From Cyanobacteria bacterium SIG30 (GTDB lineage Bacteria > Cyanobacteriota > Vampirovibrionia > Gastranaerophilales > Gastranaerophilaceae), in NCBI GenBank assembly GCA_015152475.1, contig SUTW01000001.1, positions 248,001 to 312,000 on the forward strand: a stretch of DNA of 64,000 bases, in the 5' to 3' direction. Position numbers and translations under genes: made by a program. The notes under the pieces were generated by a model. It saw only the letters and a program-made list of their open reading frames with translations. It was not told the DNA's origin and did no database searches. Shown in pieces: positions 1-11,322 of the stretch (its first letter is position 1; each line of letters opens with the position of its first letter).

Positions 1-115
1 AATCATGTTCATATAACCCTTCAAGCCATTTAGGACCTATGTTTTTTTGGCTGTGCGTTGGAGTTGTAAATAAGGTTCTTTTTAATTTTTTATCTAATAA
101 TTTTAAAATGCTCAT
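1..115 (-). CDS. Partial N-terminus, possible Orn/Lys/Arg decarboxylase-family protein
   Basis: Reading the reverse strand from an ATG at base 115 gives an open frame of 38 residues that runs off the left edge, beginning MSILKLLDKKLKR and containing TPTHSQ followed by KWLEGLYEHD. The arrangement of a threonine/proline/histidine element followed by a tryptophan and an acidic stretch resembles the start of the PLP-dependent Orn/Lys/Arg decarboxylase major domain, where PGHK is usual. That is a weak resemblance from a short fragment. No strong ribosome binding site precedes the ATG. It is divergent from ligA with about 125 bases between them. It could equally be another protein; the coding call itself is moderately likely. 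Confidence 0.4.
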   Translation of the reverse strand, partial: MSILKLLDKKLKRTLFTTPTHSQKNIGPKWLEGLYEHD

Positions 116-205
116 TTCATAATTTTAAAATATTAAAAGACTTAGTTCAATAAATTTAAAAAAAATGGGTCAAAATAATGATAAAATGTAACTTAAAATA
201 AAAGT

Positions 206-2238
<2,033 letters not shown>

Positions 2239-2248
2239 AGGAGGAAAA

Positions 2249-2965
2249 ATGAAAAAAACATTGTTAGCTTTATTATTTTCTATAATCTTGTCTTCCAGTT
2301 GTTTCGCAGCTGTTGTAAATGACAAAGGAATAATTGGGATTACAACAAATGCTTATGAGGAATATTCACCAAATGTTGTTGAAATAAGTTTTGGAGTTGA
2401 AACTCAAGACAAAAATTCAACTGTTGCTTCAAATAAAAATAAAGAAATTACAAAAAAAGTTTTAACTGAAGTAAAAAAATATTTAAAAACTGAAGCTGGA
2501 GATAATATTAAAACTATAGGTTTTAATGTGTATGCTCAATATAATTACAATAATGGTAAAAAAACTTTCAAACATTATAGCGCGACAAATTCATTTAAAG
2601 TTAAATTAAAAGACATTACAAAAGTCGGTGATGTTATAAATGCTGCCGTTGAAGCTGGTGTGACTAATGTTAATAACTTATCATATTCTCTTGAAAATAC
2701 TGATGCTCATTGTACAGAATTAATCGGTAAAGCAGGTCTTGTTGCAAAAGAAAGAGCTGATAAAGTTGCTAAAACATTAGGTTATAAAGTTTCAGGAATT
2801 AAAAATGCAATTACAGGTTGTTCAACAGAACAAAACCTAACAACTGCGAGACCATATTTATTAAAAAATTCAGCTTCTTCTGATTCACAAGAAATTTCAG
2901 TTCCGACAGAAGCTGGTTCTGTAAAAATTTATGCTAATTTTAATGCAGATTTTTATTTACAATAA
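2249..2965 (+). CDS. Exported SIMPL-domain (DUF541) protein
   Basis: A 238-residue protein with a signal peptide (MKKTLLALLF... ending near CFAA) followed by a SIMPL/DUF541 domain, visible as VVEISFGVETQDKNST and later GYKVSGIKNA. Family members (BP26/OMP28, YggE) are periplasmic or outer-membrane-associated and form ring-like assemblies, but their biochemical role is poorly defined. A strong AAAGGAGG site lies just before the ATG, ten bases after the ligA stop, so it is probably cotranscribed with ligA. A bidirectional terminator follows directly. Confidence 0.85.
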   Translation: MKKTLLALLFSIILSSSCFAAVVNDKGIIGITTNAYEEYSPNVVEISFGVETQDKNSTVASNKNKEITKKVLTEVKKYLKTEAGDNIKTIGFNVYAQYNYNNGKKTFKHYSATNSFKVKLKDITKVGDVINAAVEAGVTNVNNLSYSLENTDAHCTELIGKAGLVAKERADKVAKTLGYKVSGIKNAITGCSTEQNLTTARPYLLKNSASSDSQEISVPTEAGSVKIYANFNADFYLQ

Positions 2966-2986
2966 AAGATTTATATAGAGGAGAAG

Positions 2987-3010
2987 AAAGGGACTCAAAA
3001 GAGTCCCTTT
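2987..3010. terminator. Bidirectional terminator between SIMPL gene and HD-GYP gene
   Basis: A perfect ten-base stem (AAAGGGACTC / GAGTCCCTTT) with an AAAA loop lies between two convergent genes. It touches the stop codon of the minus-strand HD-GYP gene. The thymine run is short on both sides. Confidence 0.8.
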
Positions 3011-4035
3011 TATTCTGGTAATATTTCACCTTTTTTTGATAAATATTCTTCTATTTTTTCCATATCATTATCAATTTCTGGTGCTATACTTTCGAAAATA
3101 TCAAATAAGTTAGGATCAAATTGGGTGCCTCTTTTTTCCCTCATGATATCTATTGCTTTTTTACCGTCTACTTTTTCACGGTATTTTCTATTTGATATTA
3201 AACTTACATAAGCATCAGTTAAAGATATAATCCTTGAGCCTATTGGTATTTCTTCGCCTTTAATTTTGAATGGATAACCACATCCATCATAAAATTCGTG
3301 GTGATATTTTATAATTTCAATAACAGAATTTAATTGTTTGATATCTTCTAATATTTTTATTCCATAAACAACATGTTTTTTAATTTCTTCATATTCTTCA
3401 TCTGTCAAAGAATCAGTTTTGTTTAGAATATCTTCAGGAACTCCTATCATACCAATGTCATGAAGCAAGCCTGCAAGTTCAATTCTTCCTTGGTCTTCTT
3501 TGGATAATCCTAGTTTTTGCGCTAATTTCAATGCATAAAATGTGATTTTACGGCTTTTACCTAGAGTAAAAGAATCTTTTGCATCAAGTGCTTCGGTGAT
3601 GGATTTTATTGTACCTTCAAATAAATCCTTAAAATCATCAATCAAGTTTTCATTATCAATTTTTAATTGATAATATTCAAGACTTGCCTGTACTATATAT
3701 AATAATTCAGCAGGTTCAAATGGTTTTTTTATGTATCTGTATATTTTTGCATAATTGATTGCATCAATTAAAATTTTTGCATCAGAATATGCAGTAACTA
3801 AAAGTCTTACGGCGTTTGGTAATTTTAATTGCGTCAATTTTAAAAATTCAACGCCATCCATTTCTGGCATTTTATGGTCAGACAAAATAAGTTCAAAGCT
3901 TTCATTTTCAATTATTTTTAAAGCTTCTATTGGTGAATTTGCCTTAACTACTTCATATTCACCTCTTAAAGTTCTATATAAAAGTGCCAAATTATCTGGT
4001 TCGTCATCGACAATTAAAATTCTATATTTTGCCAT
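3010..4035 (-). CDS. Response regulator with HD-GYP c-di-GMP phosphodiesterase output
   Basis: Receiver domain (residues 1-120: acidic pair DD at 10-11, phosphoacceptor D53 in LILSDHKMP, conserved lysine in IKKPFEP) joined to an HD-GYP domain (about 135-330) with HD at 192-193 in GLLHDIGMIG, HH at 245-246 and GYP at 253-255. HD-GYP proteins hydrolyse cyclic di-GMP; phosphorylation of the receiver would set the activity. One oddity: the histidine of the usual GHS element in the first helix is lysine here (FTLGKSRK), which may alter metal binding. The gene overlaps the upstream histidine kinase by 14 bases, so the kinase is its likely partner. 341 residues, cytoplasmic. Confidence 0.93.
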   Translation of the reverse strand: MAKYRILIVDDEPDNLALLYRTLRGEYEVVKANSPIEALKIIENESFELILSDHKMPEMDGVEFLKLTQLKLPNAVRLLVTAYSDAKILIDAINYAKIYRYIKKPFEPAELLYIVQASLEYYQLKIDNENLIDDFKDLFEGTIKSITEALDAKDSFTLGKSRKITFYALKLAQKLGLSKEDQGRIELAGLLHDIGMIGVPEDILNKTDSLTDEEYEEIKKHVVYGIKILEDIKQLNSVIEIIKYHHEFYDGCGYPFKIKGEEIPIGSRIISLTDAYVSLISNRKYREKVDGKKAIDIMREKRGTQFDPNLFDIFESIAPEIDNDMEKIEEYLSKKGEILPE

Positions 4036-5557
4036 TTTCTACCTCTTTATTTTCAATAGGCAATGTTATTGTAAATGTTGTACCTTCGCCTATTTTACTT
4101 TCAACTGATATATCTCCTTTGTGATTTTGAATAACTTTATAAGCTATACTCATTCCAAGACCTGTGCCTTCACCAACAGGTTTGGTTGTGAAAAATGGTT
4201 CAAAAATCTTTTCGAGATTTTTAGGGTCAATTCCTTTTCCAGTGTCTTTTATTTTGATAGCAATATTTTTGTCATTTCTATAAACATCGATATAAATATC
4301 ACCACTTTCACCAAGTGCATATTGTGCGTTGTCTAAAATATTCATGAATACTTGGTTTAATTGACCGCCATAAGCAGGTATTTTTGGCAAGTTTTCTTCA
4401 AAATTTTTGTGTATTGTAACTCTATTTTTAATTTTATTGTGTAAAATATTTAAGGTTGTATTAAGTTCTTTTGGAATATCAAATTCGCTTAAAACCATTT
4501 CTTCAAGTCTTGAGAAATTTTTTAAATCCATAACAATATTTTTTGTTCTTTCAGTACCTTCTTTACAAGATTTAATTAAATCTTTTATATCATCTCTTAA
4601 AAATTCTAAATCTATTTCTTTTTTATAATTATTAATTTCTTCTTTTTTGTCTTCTGCTATGCAATTTTCTTCTTTTTCATACATTTCAATCAAACTAAAT
4701 AAATCGTTTGAATATCTTTCAAGATGAATAATGTTTCCGTAAATGAAATTAATCGGGTTGTTAATTTCATGGGCTATTCCTGCAACTAGTTCGCCTAAGG
4801 AACGCATTTTTTCTGAATGAACCATCATAGCTTGAGTTTCTTTTAATTGTTTATTAGCTTTTTCTAATTCTTCAGTTCTTTCTTGAACTTTAATTTCCAA
4901 TGAAGAATATAATTCTTTAAGTTGTTTCGCCATTTCATTATAGGCTTCAATCAATTCATTTAATTCATACAACTTTGTTTTTTCAAGTTGATGGTCAAAA
5001 TTACCTTTTGAAAATTCTTGTACCCCATTTATCAATTTCATAATTGGTTTGCTTACAATATTTGAAATTAAAATACTTAAAATAAAACCAAACAGAAGGA
5101 ATGCGAAAACAAATACTCTTGTGTTAAATAATACCATTTGAGCATTTCCTGTCTGCAATGCTCCAAAAACGTAGCCAATTACGATTGAGTGTTGTGATGT
5201 TTCTTGTCTTATTTCTAAAACAGGGGTTTTATTATCTATTTTGGCATATTCATTTTTATCAGACCATAGAAGTTTATTTGTTTTTCTATCGACAATATAG
5301 ATATATTTTATAATGTCATTCTTTTTAAGTGCATCAGAAATTTGTGCTAGTTTTGTGAAATCACCAGTCTGTTCAATTTCTGAATAATTGTTGAAAACTA
5401 ACGAAGAAACACTTCTTTGTAAATTACTATCAAAATCCTTTGTTGTATCTATCATATATTTTGTGAAATAGTAAACAACGGATAAAATAGTGAATGTAAT
5501 AAGTAAACTAACAGATAATACTAAATACCAGCCTAATCTTCTTTCATTTGTTTCCAT
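4022..5557 (-). CDS. Membrane sensor histidine kinase (HAMP-HisKA-HATPase)
   Basis: The ORF track begins at 5626, but the ATG at 5557 ([10 protein letters not shown]) is preferred: it has GGAG seven bases upstream and lies just after the stop of the PilZ gene. That gives 511 residues. Order: transmembrane helix near the N-terminus, about 110-residue periplasmic sensor region, second transmembrane helix ([15 protein letters not shown]), HAMP linker, coiled coil, HisKA with the phosphoacceptor histidine in [12 protein letters not shown], and a HATPase domain with N ([10 protein letters not shown]), DTGKGI and GTGLGMSI boxes. It should autophosphorylate and pass phosphate to the overlapping REC-HD-GYP protein. 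The signal it senses is unknown. Confidence 0.94.
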   Translation of the reverse strand: METNERRLGWYLVLSVSLLITFTILSVVYYFTKYMIDTTKDFDSNLQRSVSSLVFNNYSEIEQTGDFTKLAQISDALKKNDIIKYIYIVDRKTNKLLWSDKNEYAKIDNKTPVLEIRQETSQHSIVIGYVFGALQTGNAQMVLFNTRVFVFAFLLFGFILSILISNIVSKPIMKLINGVQEFSKGNFDHQLEKTKLYELNELIEAYNEMAKQLKELYSSLEIKVQERTEELEKANKQLKETQAMMVHSEKMRSLGELVAGIAHEINNPINFIYGNIIHLERYSNDLFSLIEMYEKEENCIAEDKKEEINNYKKEIDLEFLRDDIKDLIKSCKEGTERTKNIVMDLKNFSRLEEMVLSEFDIPKELNTTLNILHNKIKNRVTIHKNFEENLPKIPAYGGQLNQVFMNILDNAQYALGESGDIYIDVYRNDKNIAIKIKDTGKGIDPKNLEKIFEPFFTTKPVGEGTGLGMSIAYKVIQNHKGDISVESKIGEGTTFTITLPIENKEVENGKI

Positions 5558-5573
5558 ATAAAATCTCCGGTAT

Positions 5574-6173
5574 TTATTTGTTTTCGTTTTCAAGTAATAT
5601 TTGGAATGAATATTGAATAAGCGCAATTCTGTCTGTACTGTTTATATTCACAAATTTTGCTCTTATATCGTTTAAGCCGTCTTTTGTTTTAAATGTTTTT
5701 AAAATTTCAATATCAGAATTGATATTGATATTGTTATTTAATTTTAATTTTACTTGATAAGTTTTTTCATTTTCTAAATTTGCATCAGAGAAGAACTTTA
5801 AGCCACCAGCTGATATATCAATTGGTTCAATTATTGCTTCTTTGAAGTCCACAAGTTCTAATGTTCCTTTAAAGTCAACTCTTGAAGATTCTCTTCTTTG
5901 GATACTTTTATAACTTTCAGGATATTTTATTTTTAGTTCTTTATCATTTTTGTCAGTTATTGAAGAAATAAAATAAATAAGACCTTCTTCGCCTAATCCA
6001 AAAATTTCAACTTCATTATTTACGATATAATCATTGATGTCCATTTCTTCTGTTTGATATAGTTTAATTGAAAAATCGTTATCAAAAAATTCTTCAACAT
6101 CAAATATAGTTGAACTTTTAAATTTTTCTGGAATAATTTTGAAGCCTTTTACTTTTTTTATTAAATTTTTCAT
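5574..6173 (-). CDS. PilZ-domain c-di-GMP receptor, YcgR-like
   Basis: 199 residues. The C-terminal half shows the two PilZ signatures that bind cyclic di-GMP: RR..SR in IQRRESSRVDF and D-x-S-x-x-G in DISAGGLKF. The N-terminal half resembles the YcgR N-terminal beta domain, so the layout is that of a YcgR-type effector, which in other bacteria acts on flagella or pili. It is the first gene of an operon with a sensor kinase and an HD-GYP phosphodiesterase, putting receptor, sensor and eraser of c-di-GMP in one unit. GGAG precedes the ATG. What it acts on is not shown by the sequence. Confidence 0.88.
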   Translation of the reverse strand: MKNLIKKVKGFKIIPEKFKSSTIFDVEEFFDNDFSIKLYQTEEMDINDYIVNNEVEIFGLGEEGLIYFISSITDKNDKELKIKYPESYKSIQRRESSRVDFKGTLELVDFKEAIIEPIDISAGGLKFFSDANLENEKTYQVKLKLNNNININSDIEILKTFKTKDGLNDIRAKFVNINSTDRIALIQYSFQILLENENK

Positions 6174-6201
6174 TTTTTTTCTCCGCTAATCTAACTCTTT
6201 T

Positions 6202-6230
6202 ATTATACGATATTTTAAGCTTTTTGTGAA
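6202..6230 (-). promoter_or_regulatory. Promoter of the PilZ/kinase/HD-GYP operon
   Basis: On the minus strand TTCACA (6225-6230) and TATAAT (6202-6207) are separated by 17 bases, a near-consensus housekeeping promoter placed about 30 bases before the PilZ start codon and its GGAG site. Confidence 0.7.
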
Positions 6231-6325
6231 CTGTTTTTTAAAAAAATAAAAATAAAATCAATTTTATGATGTAAAATTAAAATTTTGCTACAAAATTTGA
6301 CATTTGGGAATGGTCTGTTGTCTAA

Positions 6326-6331
6326 TATAAT
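6326..6331 (+). promoter_or_regulatory. Probable -10 box of the smc-scpA-scpB operon
   Basis: TATAAT at 6326-6331, 36 bases before the smc ATG. A perfect TTGACA at 6297-6302 lies upstream, but the 23-base spacing is too long for it to act as the -35 of this box. GGA at 6356-6358 could serve as a weak ribosome binding site. Confidence 0.4.
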
Positions 6332-6367
6332 TGGGGGCATGCTCTACCTAGACTTGGAATAAATGAA

Positions 6368-9300
6368 ATGCGATTAAAACAATTAGAAATAGACAACTTT
6401 AAATCTTTTGCAAATAAGGTTGAAATCCCATTTTTATCAGGATTTACGACTATTTCTGGTCCTAATGGTTCAGGTAAAAGTAATATTATTGATAGTGTTT
6501 TATTTGCATTGGGTTTAACATCATCAAGAGCTTTGAGGTCTGAAAAAGGTGTAAGTGACCTTATTACAACTCACAACAACAGAGGTGAAGCATCTGTCAA
6601 AGTTGTATTTGAAGTTGATGAAAAAACTGGTGAAGAATTAAGTGTTTTAAGACGCGTTAAAAAGTCATCACAAGGTTTTACAAGTTCATATTATATGAAT
6701 GAAAAACCTTCAACTTTATCGCAAATTCATTTGGAATTAGAAAAATATAACGTTACGCCAAATGGTTATAACGTTATTATGCAAGGTGACGTTGTTACAA
6801 TTACAAGTTGTTCTCCTGTTGAGCGCCGTAAAATTATTGATGAAATAGCTGGTGTTGCTGATTTTGATAGAAAATTAGATATGGCTCAAGGTGAACTTGA
6901 AACAGTTGATTTAAGAGTTAATGAAGCAAATATAATTTTAGATGAAGTAGATAGCAGAATGGAAAAATTAAGTGCAGAAAGAGAAGTTGCACTTAAATAT
7001 GACAAGTTTAGAAAAGAAAAAACAGAATTAGAATCTCAAATAAATGTTGTTAAATATTTTGATACAAAACGTTCTTTGGATATGGTGCATCAAAATATTT
7101 TGAATGCTCAAAAAGATAAAAAGCAAAATGAAATTGACCTTGAAAAGACACAAAAAGTTTTAAAAGAAAAAGAAGCTGAATACAATAAATTATGTGAGGA
7201 AATAAGAGAAAAAGGCGAAGATAAGCAATTAGAAGTCAAAAAGCAAGCCGAAGAAAAAAAAGGTGAAATTACTCGCAAAAATTTAGCAATAGACAACAGT
7301 GACAAAGTTATTCTAGATAACAAAAAAACTATCGAAAATTCTAAAAGCGGTATTGAAAAATGTAATGAAGTTATCCAAAAAACAAAAGAAAGTATAGAAG
7401 AAAAAAATTCTAATTTAAAAGAGTTGGAAGCTTTATTAAATACTCAAAAAGAAGAATTGAGCGCAGTTTTGATGGAAATGTCAGGTCTTGGTAAAACTGC
7501 AAGTGAACATATTGAGCATTTAAGAAATTTAAAAACAAATTTAGACAAATTAAAAGACAGTGAAAATAATCTTATAAAAGAAAAATTGCCACTTGAAGGT
7601 CAGTTAAATAATTTTAAAAATGAATTAAAAAACATTGAAGAAGAATTATTAAAATATGAACAAGAAAATGCAACATACAGTTCGGATAAAGATAGTCTTG
7701 AATTGCAAATAGCAACGCTTAAAAAAGAATTAGACGACCAAGAAATTCTTCAAAAAAATTCTTTTGAAGAATTAGACAAAACAAAAAAGAAAATTTCAGA
7801 TGCAATGTACAGCATTCGTCTTGCTGAGGCAAAAATTGCTCAAATGGAGGCCAAAAAACAGGCATTTAAGGAATTTGGGCTTGGTGCTGGCGTTGATACG
7901 ATTATGTCGAGCAATTTAAAAGGTGTCCATGGACCTTTGGCTCAACTTATTGAAGTTGATAGCGAATATACAGATGCCATAATGGTTGCTCTTGGTTCGC
8001 GTGCAAGATTTGTGATTGTTGAAGATGAACATGTTGCAACTCGCGCTATTGATATTTTAAAATCAACAGGCAGAGACAGAGCAACATTCTTGCCTTTAAC
8101 AAAAATGAAACCTGCGCCAAACAAATTGCAACTTCCAAAAGACAAAGGTGTTATTGATTTTGCGATTAATTTGCTTGATTTTGATGATAAATACCTAGAT
8201 TCTTTATATTTTGCACTTGGCGAAACTTTGGTTGTTGAAGATATGCAGGTTGCAAAAAAATTAATTGGTAAATTTAGAATTGTTACCCTAGATGGTGAAA
8301 TTTTTGAAAAATCGGGTGCAATTACTGGTGGTGCAAAACGTCAAACAGGTGTAACTTTTGGCAAAGGTGAAGATAAAGAACTTGCGAAATTTGTTTCTAG
8401 ATTGAACGATTTGAAAAAAGAGTATGAAGCTCTTGAACATAAACAAAAACAAATTGAGATTAGACTTACTGATATAAGAGTAAAATATTCAGCTGCAAGC
8501 AATGAATACAACAGCGCTAAATTTGAGCTTCAAAATTTAATCAAAAATCATTCAAATATTGAAGAAAATACAAAGAAAAAGAATGATAGAAAAAAAGAAA
8601 TAAATGTTGAAATTTCTCAAATTGAAAAGAAACTAGATAAGTTTGAAGAACAACATATTAAAGTCAGTGATGAAATACTTAATTTAAAAGAAGAAATTGA
8701 ACAAGTTGAAGGCTTAATTGACGAATCTGAATTAAATAAATTAAAAGAAAAAACCGGTGTTTTCGAACAAAATATTAAGGAAACAGAAAGTAAAATTTCT
8801 AATATTGAAAATGAAATTGAAAAAGAAAATAACAATATCAAGTTCCAAAATACTATTATTGAACAAAGAGAAAACGATATTTTAAAATTAACTGATGATA
8901 ACAAAAACTTAAACGAAGACAAAATCAAATTTGGCAATGAAGTCGAAGAGTTAAAAAAAGAATTAGAAATTTTAAATACAGAAATTGAAGAATTAGGTAA
9001 AAATTTAATTGAATTACAAAATGTCAGAGATAAAATGCGTGATAATCTTTTAGAAGATACTAAAAATGCAGACATTTTGAAAAATACAATTGAAAGAATA
9101 CAAGAACAACTTGAAAGCTATAAGGCTCGTCGTCGTGAACTTGAACCTTTGCATGAAATAGCTCGTGAAGATTTGATTGCAGCCGGTGTTGAAATTGAAA
9201 AACTTGAACCTGTTGAAATTTCTGTTGAAGAAATTACAAATAAAATTTCTCGCCTTCAAAAGAAAATGGACGAACTTGGTGATGTTAATATGAATTCATT

Positions 9301-9874
9301 GAAAGATTATGATGAAGTATTTGCCCGCCAAAATGAATTAAGAGAAAAGATCAAAACTTTAATTGATGAAAAAGCAGCTATTTCAGAAAGAATGAAAGGC
9401 TATGAAGTTTTAAAGAAAGAAACATTCCTAAAAACTTATAGAGGAATTAAAGAAAACTTTAAAGTTGTATTTGAAGAATTATCTGACGGTGGAGAAGGTG
9501 ATTTAATTTTAGAAAATGAGGATAATCCATTCGAAGGTGGTTTAACATTTATTGCGACAATTGCAGATAAGAAAAAACAAAAATTAGCTGGTTTATCAGG
9601 TGGTGAAAAATCATTAACAGCTCTTGCGTTTGTTTTTGCAATTCAAAGATATACACCTGCGCCATTCTATGCATTTGATGAGGTTGATATGCACTTAGAT
9701 GCTGTGAATGTTGAAAAACTTGCAAGAATGATAAACAAATCTGCAGAAAATACGCAATTTGTAGTTATTAGTTTAAGAAAACCTATGATTGATTCAGCAG
9801 ACAGAATGATAGGAGTTACGCAAAAAAAAGGAGGCATCACAAAAATAAGTGGTGTAAAATTAAGAGATGACTAG
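6368..9874 (+). CDS. smc: Chromosome segregation ATPase SMC
   Basis: 1168 residues, the normal length for a full SMC. The N-terminal ATPase half carries Walker A GPNGSGKSN (31-39) in the context DNFKSFANK. Two long coiled coils flank the hinge, which starts near GVHGPLAQLIEV and contains GSRARFVIVE. The C-terminal half has the ABC signature LSGGEKSLTALA and Walker B FYAFDEVD. SMC dimerises, hydrolyses ATP with ScpA/ScpB as kleisin and KITE partners, and organises and separates the chromosome. It is followed by scpA with an eight-base overlap and then scpB, so all three condensin subunits come from one operon. Confidence 0.98.
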   Translation: MRLKQLEIDNFKSFANKVEIPFLSGFTTISGPNGSGKSNIIDSVLFALGLTSSRALRSEKGVSDLITTHNNRGEASVKVVFEVDEKTGEELSVLRRVKKSSQGFTSSYYMNEKPSTLSQIHLELEKYNVTPNGYNVIMQGDVVTITSCSPVERRKIIDEIAGVADFDRKLDMAQGELETVDLRVNEANIILDEVDSRMEKLSAEREVALKYDKFRKEKTELESQINVVKYFDTKRSLDMVHQNILNAQKDKKQNEIDLEKTQKVLKEKEAEYNKLCEEIREKGEDKQLEVKKQAEEKKGEITRKNLAIDNSDKVILDNKKTIENSKSGIEKCNEVIQKTKESIEEKNSNLKELEALLNTQKEELSAVLMEMSGLGKTASEHIEHLRNLKTNLDKLKDSENNLIKEKLPLEGQLNNFKNELKNIEEELLKYEQENATYSSDKDSLELQIATLKKELDDQEILQKNSFEELDKTKKKISDAMYSIRLAEAKIAQMEAKKQAFKEFGLGAGVDTIMSSNLKGVHGPLAQLIEVDSEYTDAIMVALGSRARFVIVEDEHVATRAIDILKSTGRDRATFLPLTKMKPAPNKLQLPKDKGVIDFAINLLDFDDKYLDSLYFALGETLVVEDMQVAKKLIGKFRIVTLDGEIFEKSGAITGGAKRQTGVTFGKGEDKELAKFVSRLNDLKKEYEALEHKQKQIEIRLTDIRVKYSAASNEYNSAKFELQNLIKNHSNIEENTKKKNDRKKEINVEISQIEKKLDKFEEQHIKVSDEILNLKEEIEQVEGLIDESELNKLKEKTGVFEQNIKETESKISNIENEIEKENNNIKFQNTIIEQRENDILKLTDDNKNLNEDKIKFGNEVEELKKELEILNTEIEELGKNLIELQNVRDKMRDNLLEDTKNADILKNTIERIQEQLESYKARRRELEPLHEIAREDLIAAGVEIEKLEPVEISVEEITNKISRLQKKMDELGDVNMNSLKDYDEVFARQNELREKIKTLIDEKAAISERMKGYEVLKKETFLKTYRGIKENFKVVFEELSDGGEGDLILENEDNPFEGGLTFIATIADKKKQKLAGLSGGEKSLTALAFVFAIQRYTPAPFYAFDEVDMHLDAVNVEKLARMINKSAENTQFVVISLRKPMIDSADRMIGVTQKKGGITKISGVKLRDD

Positions 9875-10730
9875 TGCAAATATAAATTTAGATTTTTATG
9901 GTGAAAATGAAGCTTTAAGACAAGAAATTGGAGCTTTAGACAAAAGCGTTGATTTTAATGCTGAATCTACTGACGCAATTGGTATTTTAGTTGAACTTGC
10001 ACGTCAAGGAAAAATTGATCCTTGGAATATTGATATAGTTGATGTTTATGATAAATATACTGCCCATCTTGCAAAATTAAAAGCTCATAATTTAAAACTT
10101 GCGGGACGTGCTATTTTATTTATTTCCGTTTTGCTTAAATTAAAATCAAATATCTTGAAAGGTCTGAACGTTCTCGATTTTGATTTAATGGAAAATGAAG
10201 ACGATTTCTATGAAGACGATTTTGAGGGTGGTTTTGATGGCGAACAAATGAAAATGCCAACAAACAACATAATTTCTTTTGATGAAGTGTTACAAAGAAG
10301 AACTTCGACAAGATTAAATCGTTCAAGAAATGTGACATTAAAAGATTTGATTCGTCATTTAGAATTTTACGAAGAATTAGAAAAGAAAAGAAGTCTTAAA
10401 AATGCTATTGCAAAGCAAAAAAGAAGAGTCAGAGACTTTTCAAAAATGACTGCAAGTGATATCAAAAATCTTGCTCATGAAGAATATATCGAAAGCATTG
10501 TTGAAAAAATGAGTCAAAATCTTGCAAAAATTTTAGAAAAAGAAACATCAATTGAATTAAGAGAATTATGTTTGCTTGGTTTTGACAGAGTTTCTGCTTA
10601 TCTTGCAGTTCTATTCTTATCTGCAAGAAATAAAAATTATACTTTTGATCAAGAAGAATTTTATGGCAAATTACATGTCAGAAGAACAACTGAACAAGAA
10701 AGAGAGGAGCTTCAATTAAATGCAGGTTGA
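9867..10730 (+). CDS. scpA: Segregation and condensation protein A (kleisin)
   Basis: 287 residues; the kleisin that bridges the SMC heads. Typical ScpA features are the N-terminal segment ILVELARQGKIDPWNIDIVDV, the following KLKAHNLKLAGRAILFISVLLKLKS helix and a C-terminal winged-helix region (ELCLLGFDRVSAYLAVLFLSARNK). The start overlaps the end of smc by eight bases and its end overlaps scpB by eleven, indicating translational coupling in a single condensin operon. Confidence 0.95.
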   Translation: MTSANINLDFYGENEALRQEIGALDKSVDFNAESTDAIGILVELARQGKIDPWNIDIVDVYDKYTAHLAKLKAHNLKLAGRAILFISVLLKLKSNILKGLNVLDFDLMENEDDFYEDDFEGGFDGEQMKMPTNNIISFDEVLQRRTSTRLNRSRNVTLKDLIRHLEFYEELEKKRSLKNAIAKQKRRVRDFSKMTASDIKNLAHEEYIESIVEKMSQNLAKILEKETSIELRELCLLGFDRVSAYLAVLFLSARNKNYTFDQEEFYGKLHVRRTTEQEREELQLNAG

Positions 10731-11232
10731 AGATTTAAAAGCAAAAGTTGAAGCAACTTTATTTGTGACAGCAAGGGCCATGAAGCCAATTGAAATTGCT
10801 GAACTTCTTGGTATTGAAGAAGAAGCTGTACAGGAAGCTTTGCTTGATTTGATGTTTGATTATTCTTCAAGAGATGGTGCGCTTGAAATTGATGATGAGG
10901 ATGGGTATATTATTCAAGTTCGTCAAGAACATCTAGACATTGTTGAAAAATTATGCCCAGTTGATTTAACTTCTGCAGTTTTAAAAACATTAACAGTTAT
11001 TGCTCTTAAAGAACCAATTAGACAAAGTGCCTTAAAAGAACTACGTTCTAATGCATATGAACATGTTGCAGAACTTGTTGAAAAGGGACTTGTATCAAAA
11101 ACTCGTGATAAAAATGGTCGTTCTTTTAATCTTAAAACAACCCCTAAGTTTGCTGAATATTTTAAACTTAAAGGTGATGCTAAAACTCTTGCAAAATTTT
11201 TGGATAGCAACGAACAATTAAAAAATCTTTAA
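10720..11232 (+). CDS. scpB: Segregation and condensation protein B
   Basis: 170 residues with the tandem winged-helix arrangement of ScpB: an N-terminal domain (VEATLFVTARAMKPIEIAELLG) and a second one (VLKTLTVIALKEPIRQSALKELR... VEKGLVSK). ScpB dimers bind the linker of ScpA and regulate the SMC ATPase. It overlaps scpA and starts from AGAGGAG. It is the last gene of the smc operon; no clear terminator follows before the promoter of the pilin-like gene. Confidence 0.95.
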   Translation: MQVEDLKAKVEATLFVTARAMKPIEIAELLGIEEEAVQEALLDLMFDYSSRDGALEIDDEDGYIIQVRQEHLDIVEKLCPVDLTSAVLKTLTVIALKEPIRQSALKELRSNAYEHVAELVEKGLVSKTRDKNGRSFNLKTTPKFAEYFKLKGDAKTLAKFLDSNEQLKNL

Positions 11233-11238
11233 TTAGTC

Positions 11239-11266
11239 TTGAAACATCTTGAAAAAATGTTATAAT
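11239..11266 (+). promoter_or_regulatory. Promoter of pilin-like gene 1
   Basis: TTGAAA (11239-11244), 16 bases, TATAAT (11261-11266) with an extended -10 TG one base upstream. The same arrangement (TTGAAT, 17 bases, TG-T-TATAAT) precedes the second pilin-like gene at 43.6 kb. AAGAAAGG at 11303-11310 is the ribosome binding site. Confidence 0.75.
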
Positions 11267-11322
11267 GATTGTATAGAATTTTATTGTTTAAATACGGGTA
11301 TTAAGAAAGGTTATAAAACATT

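Noticed and set aside
6297-6331. TTGACA with TATAAT as one promoter for smc
   Set aside because: Spacer is 23 bases, outside the 16-19 range; only the -10 box is kept.
8617-9075. 152-residue minus-strand Ser/Phe-rich ORF inside smc
   Set aside because: Antisense of the SMC coiled coil; low-complexity S, F and L composition comes from the reverse complement of Lys/Glu codons.
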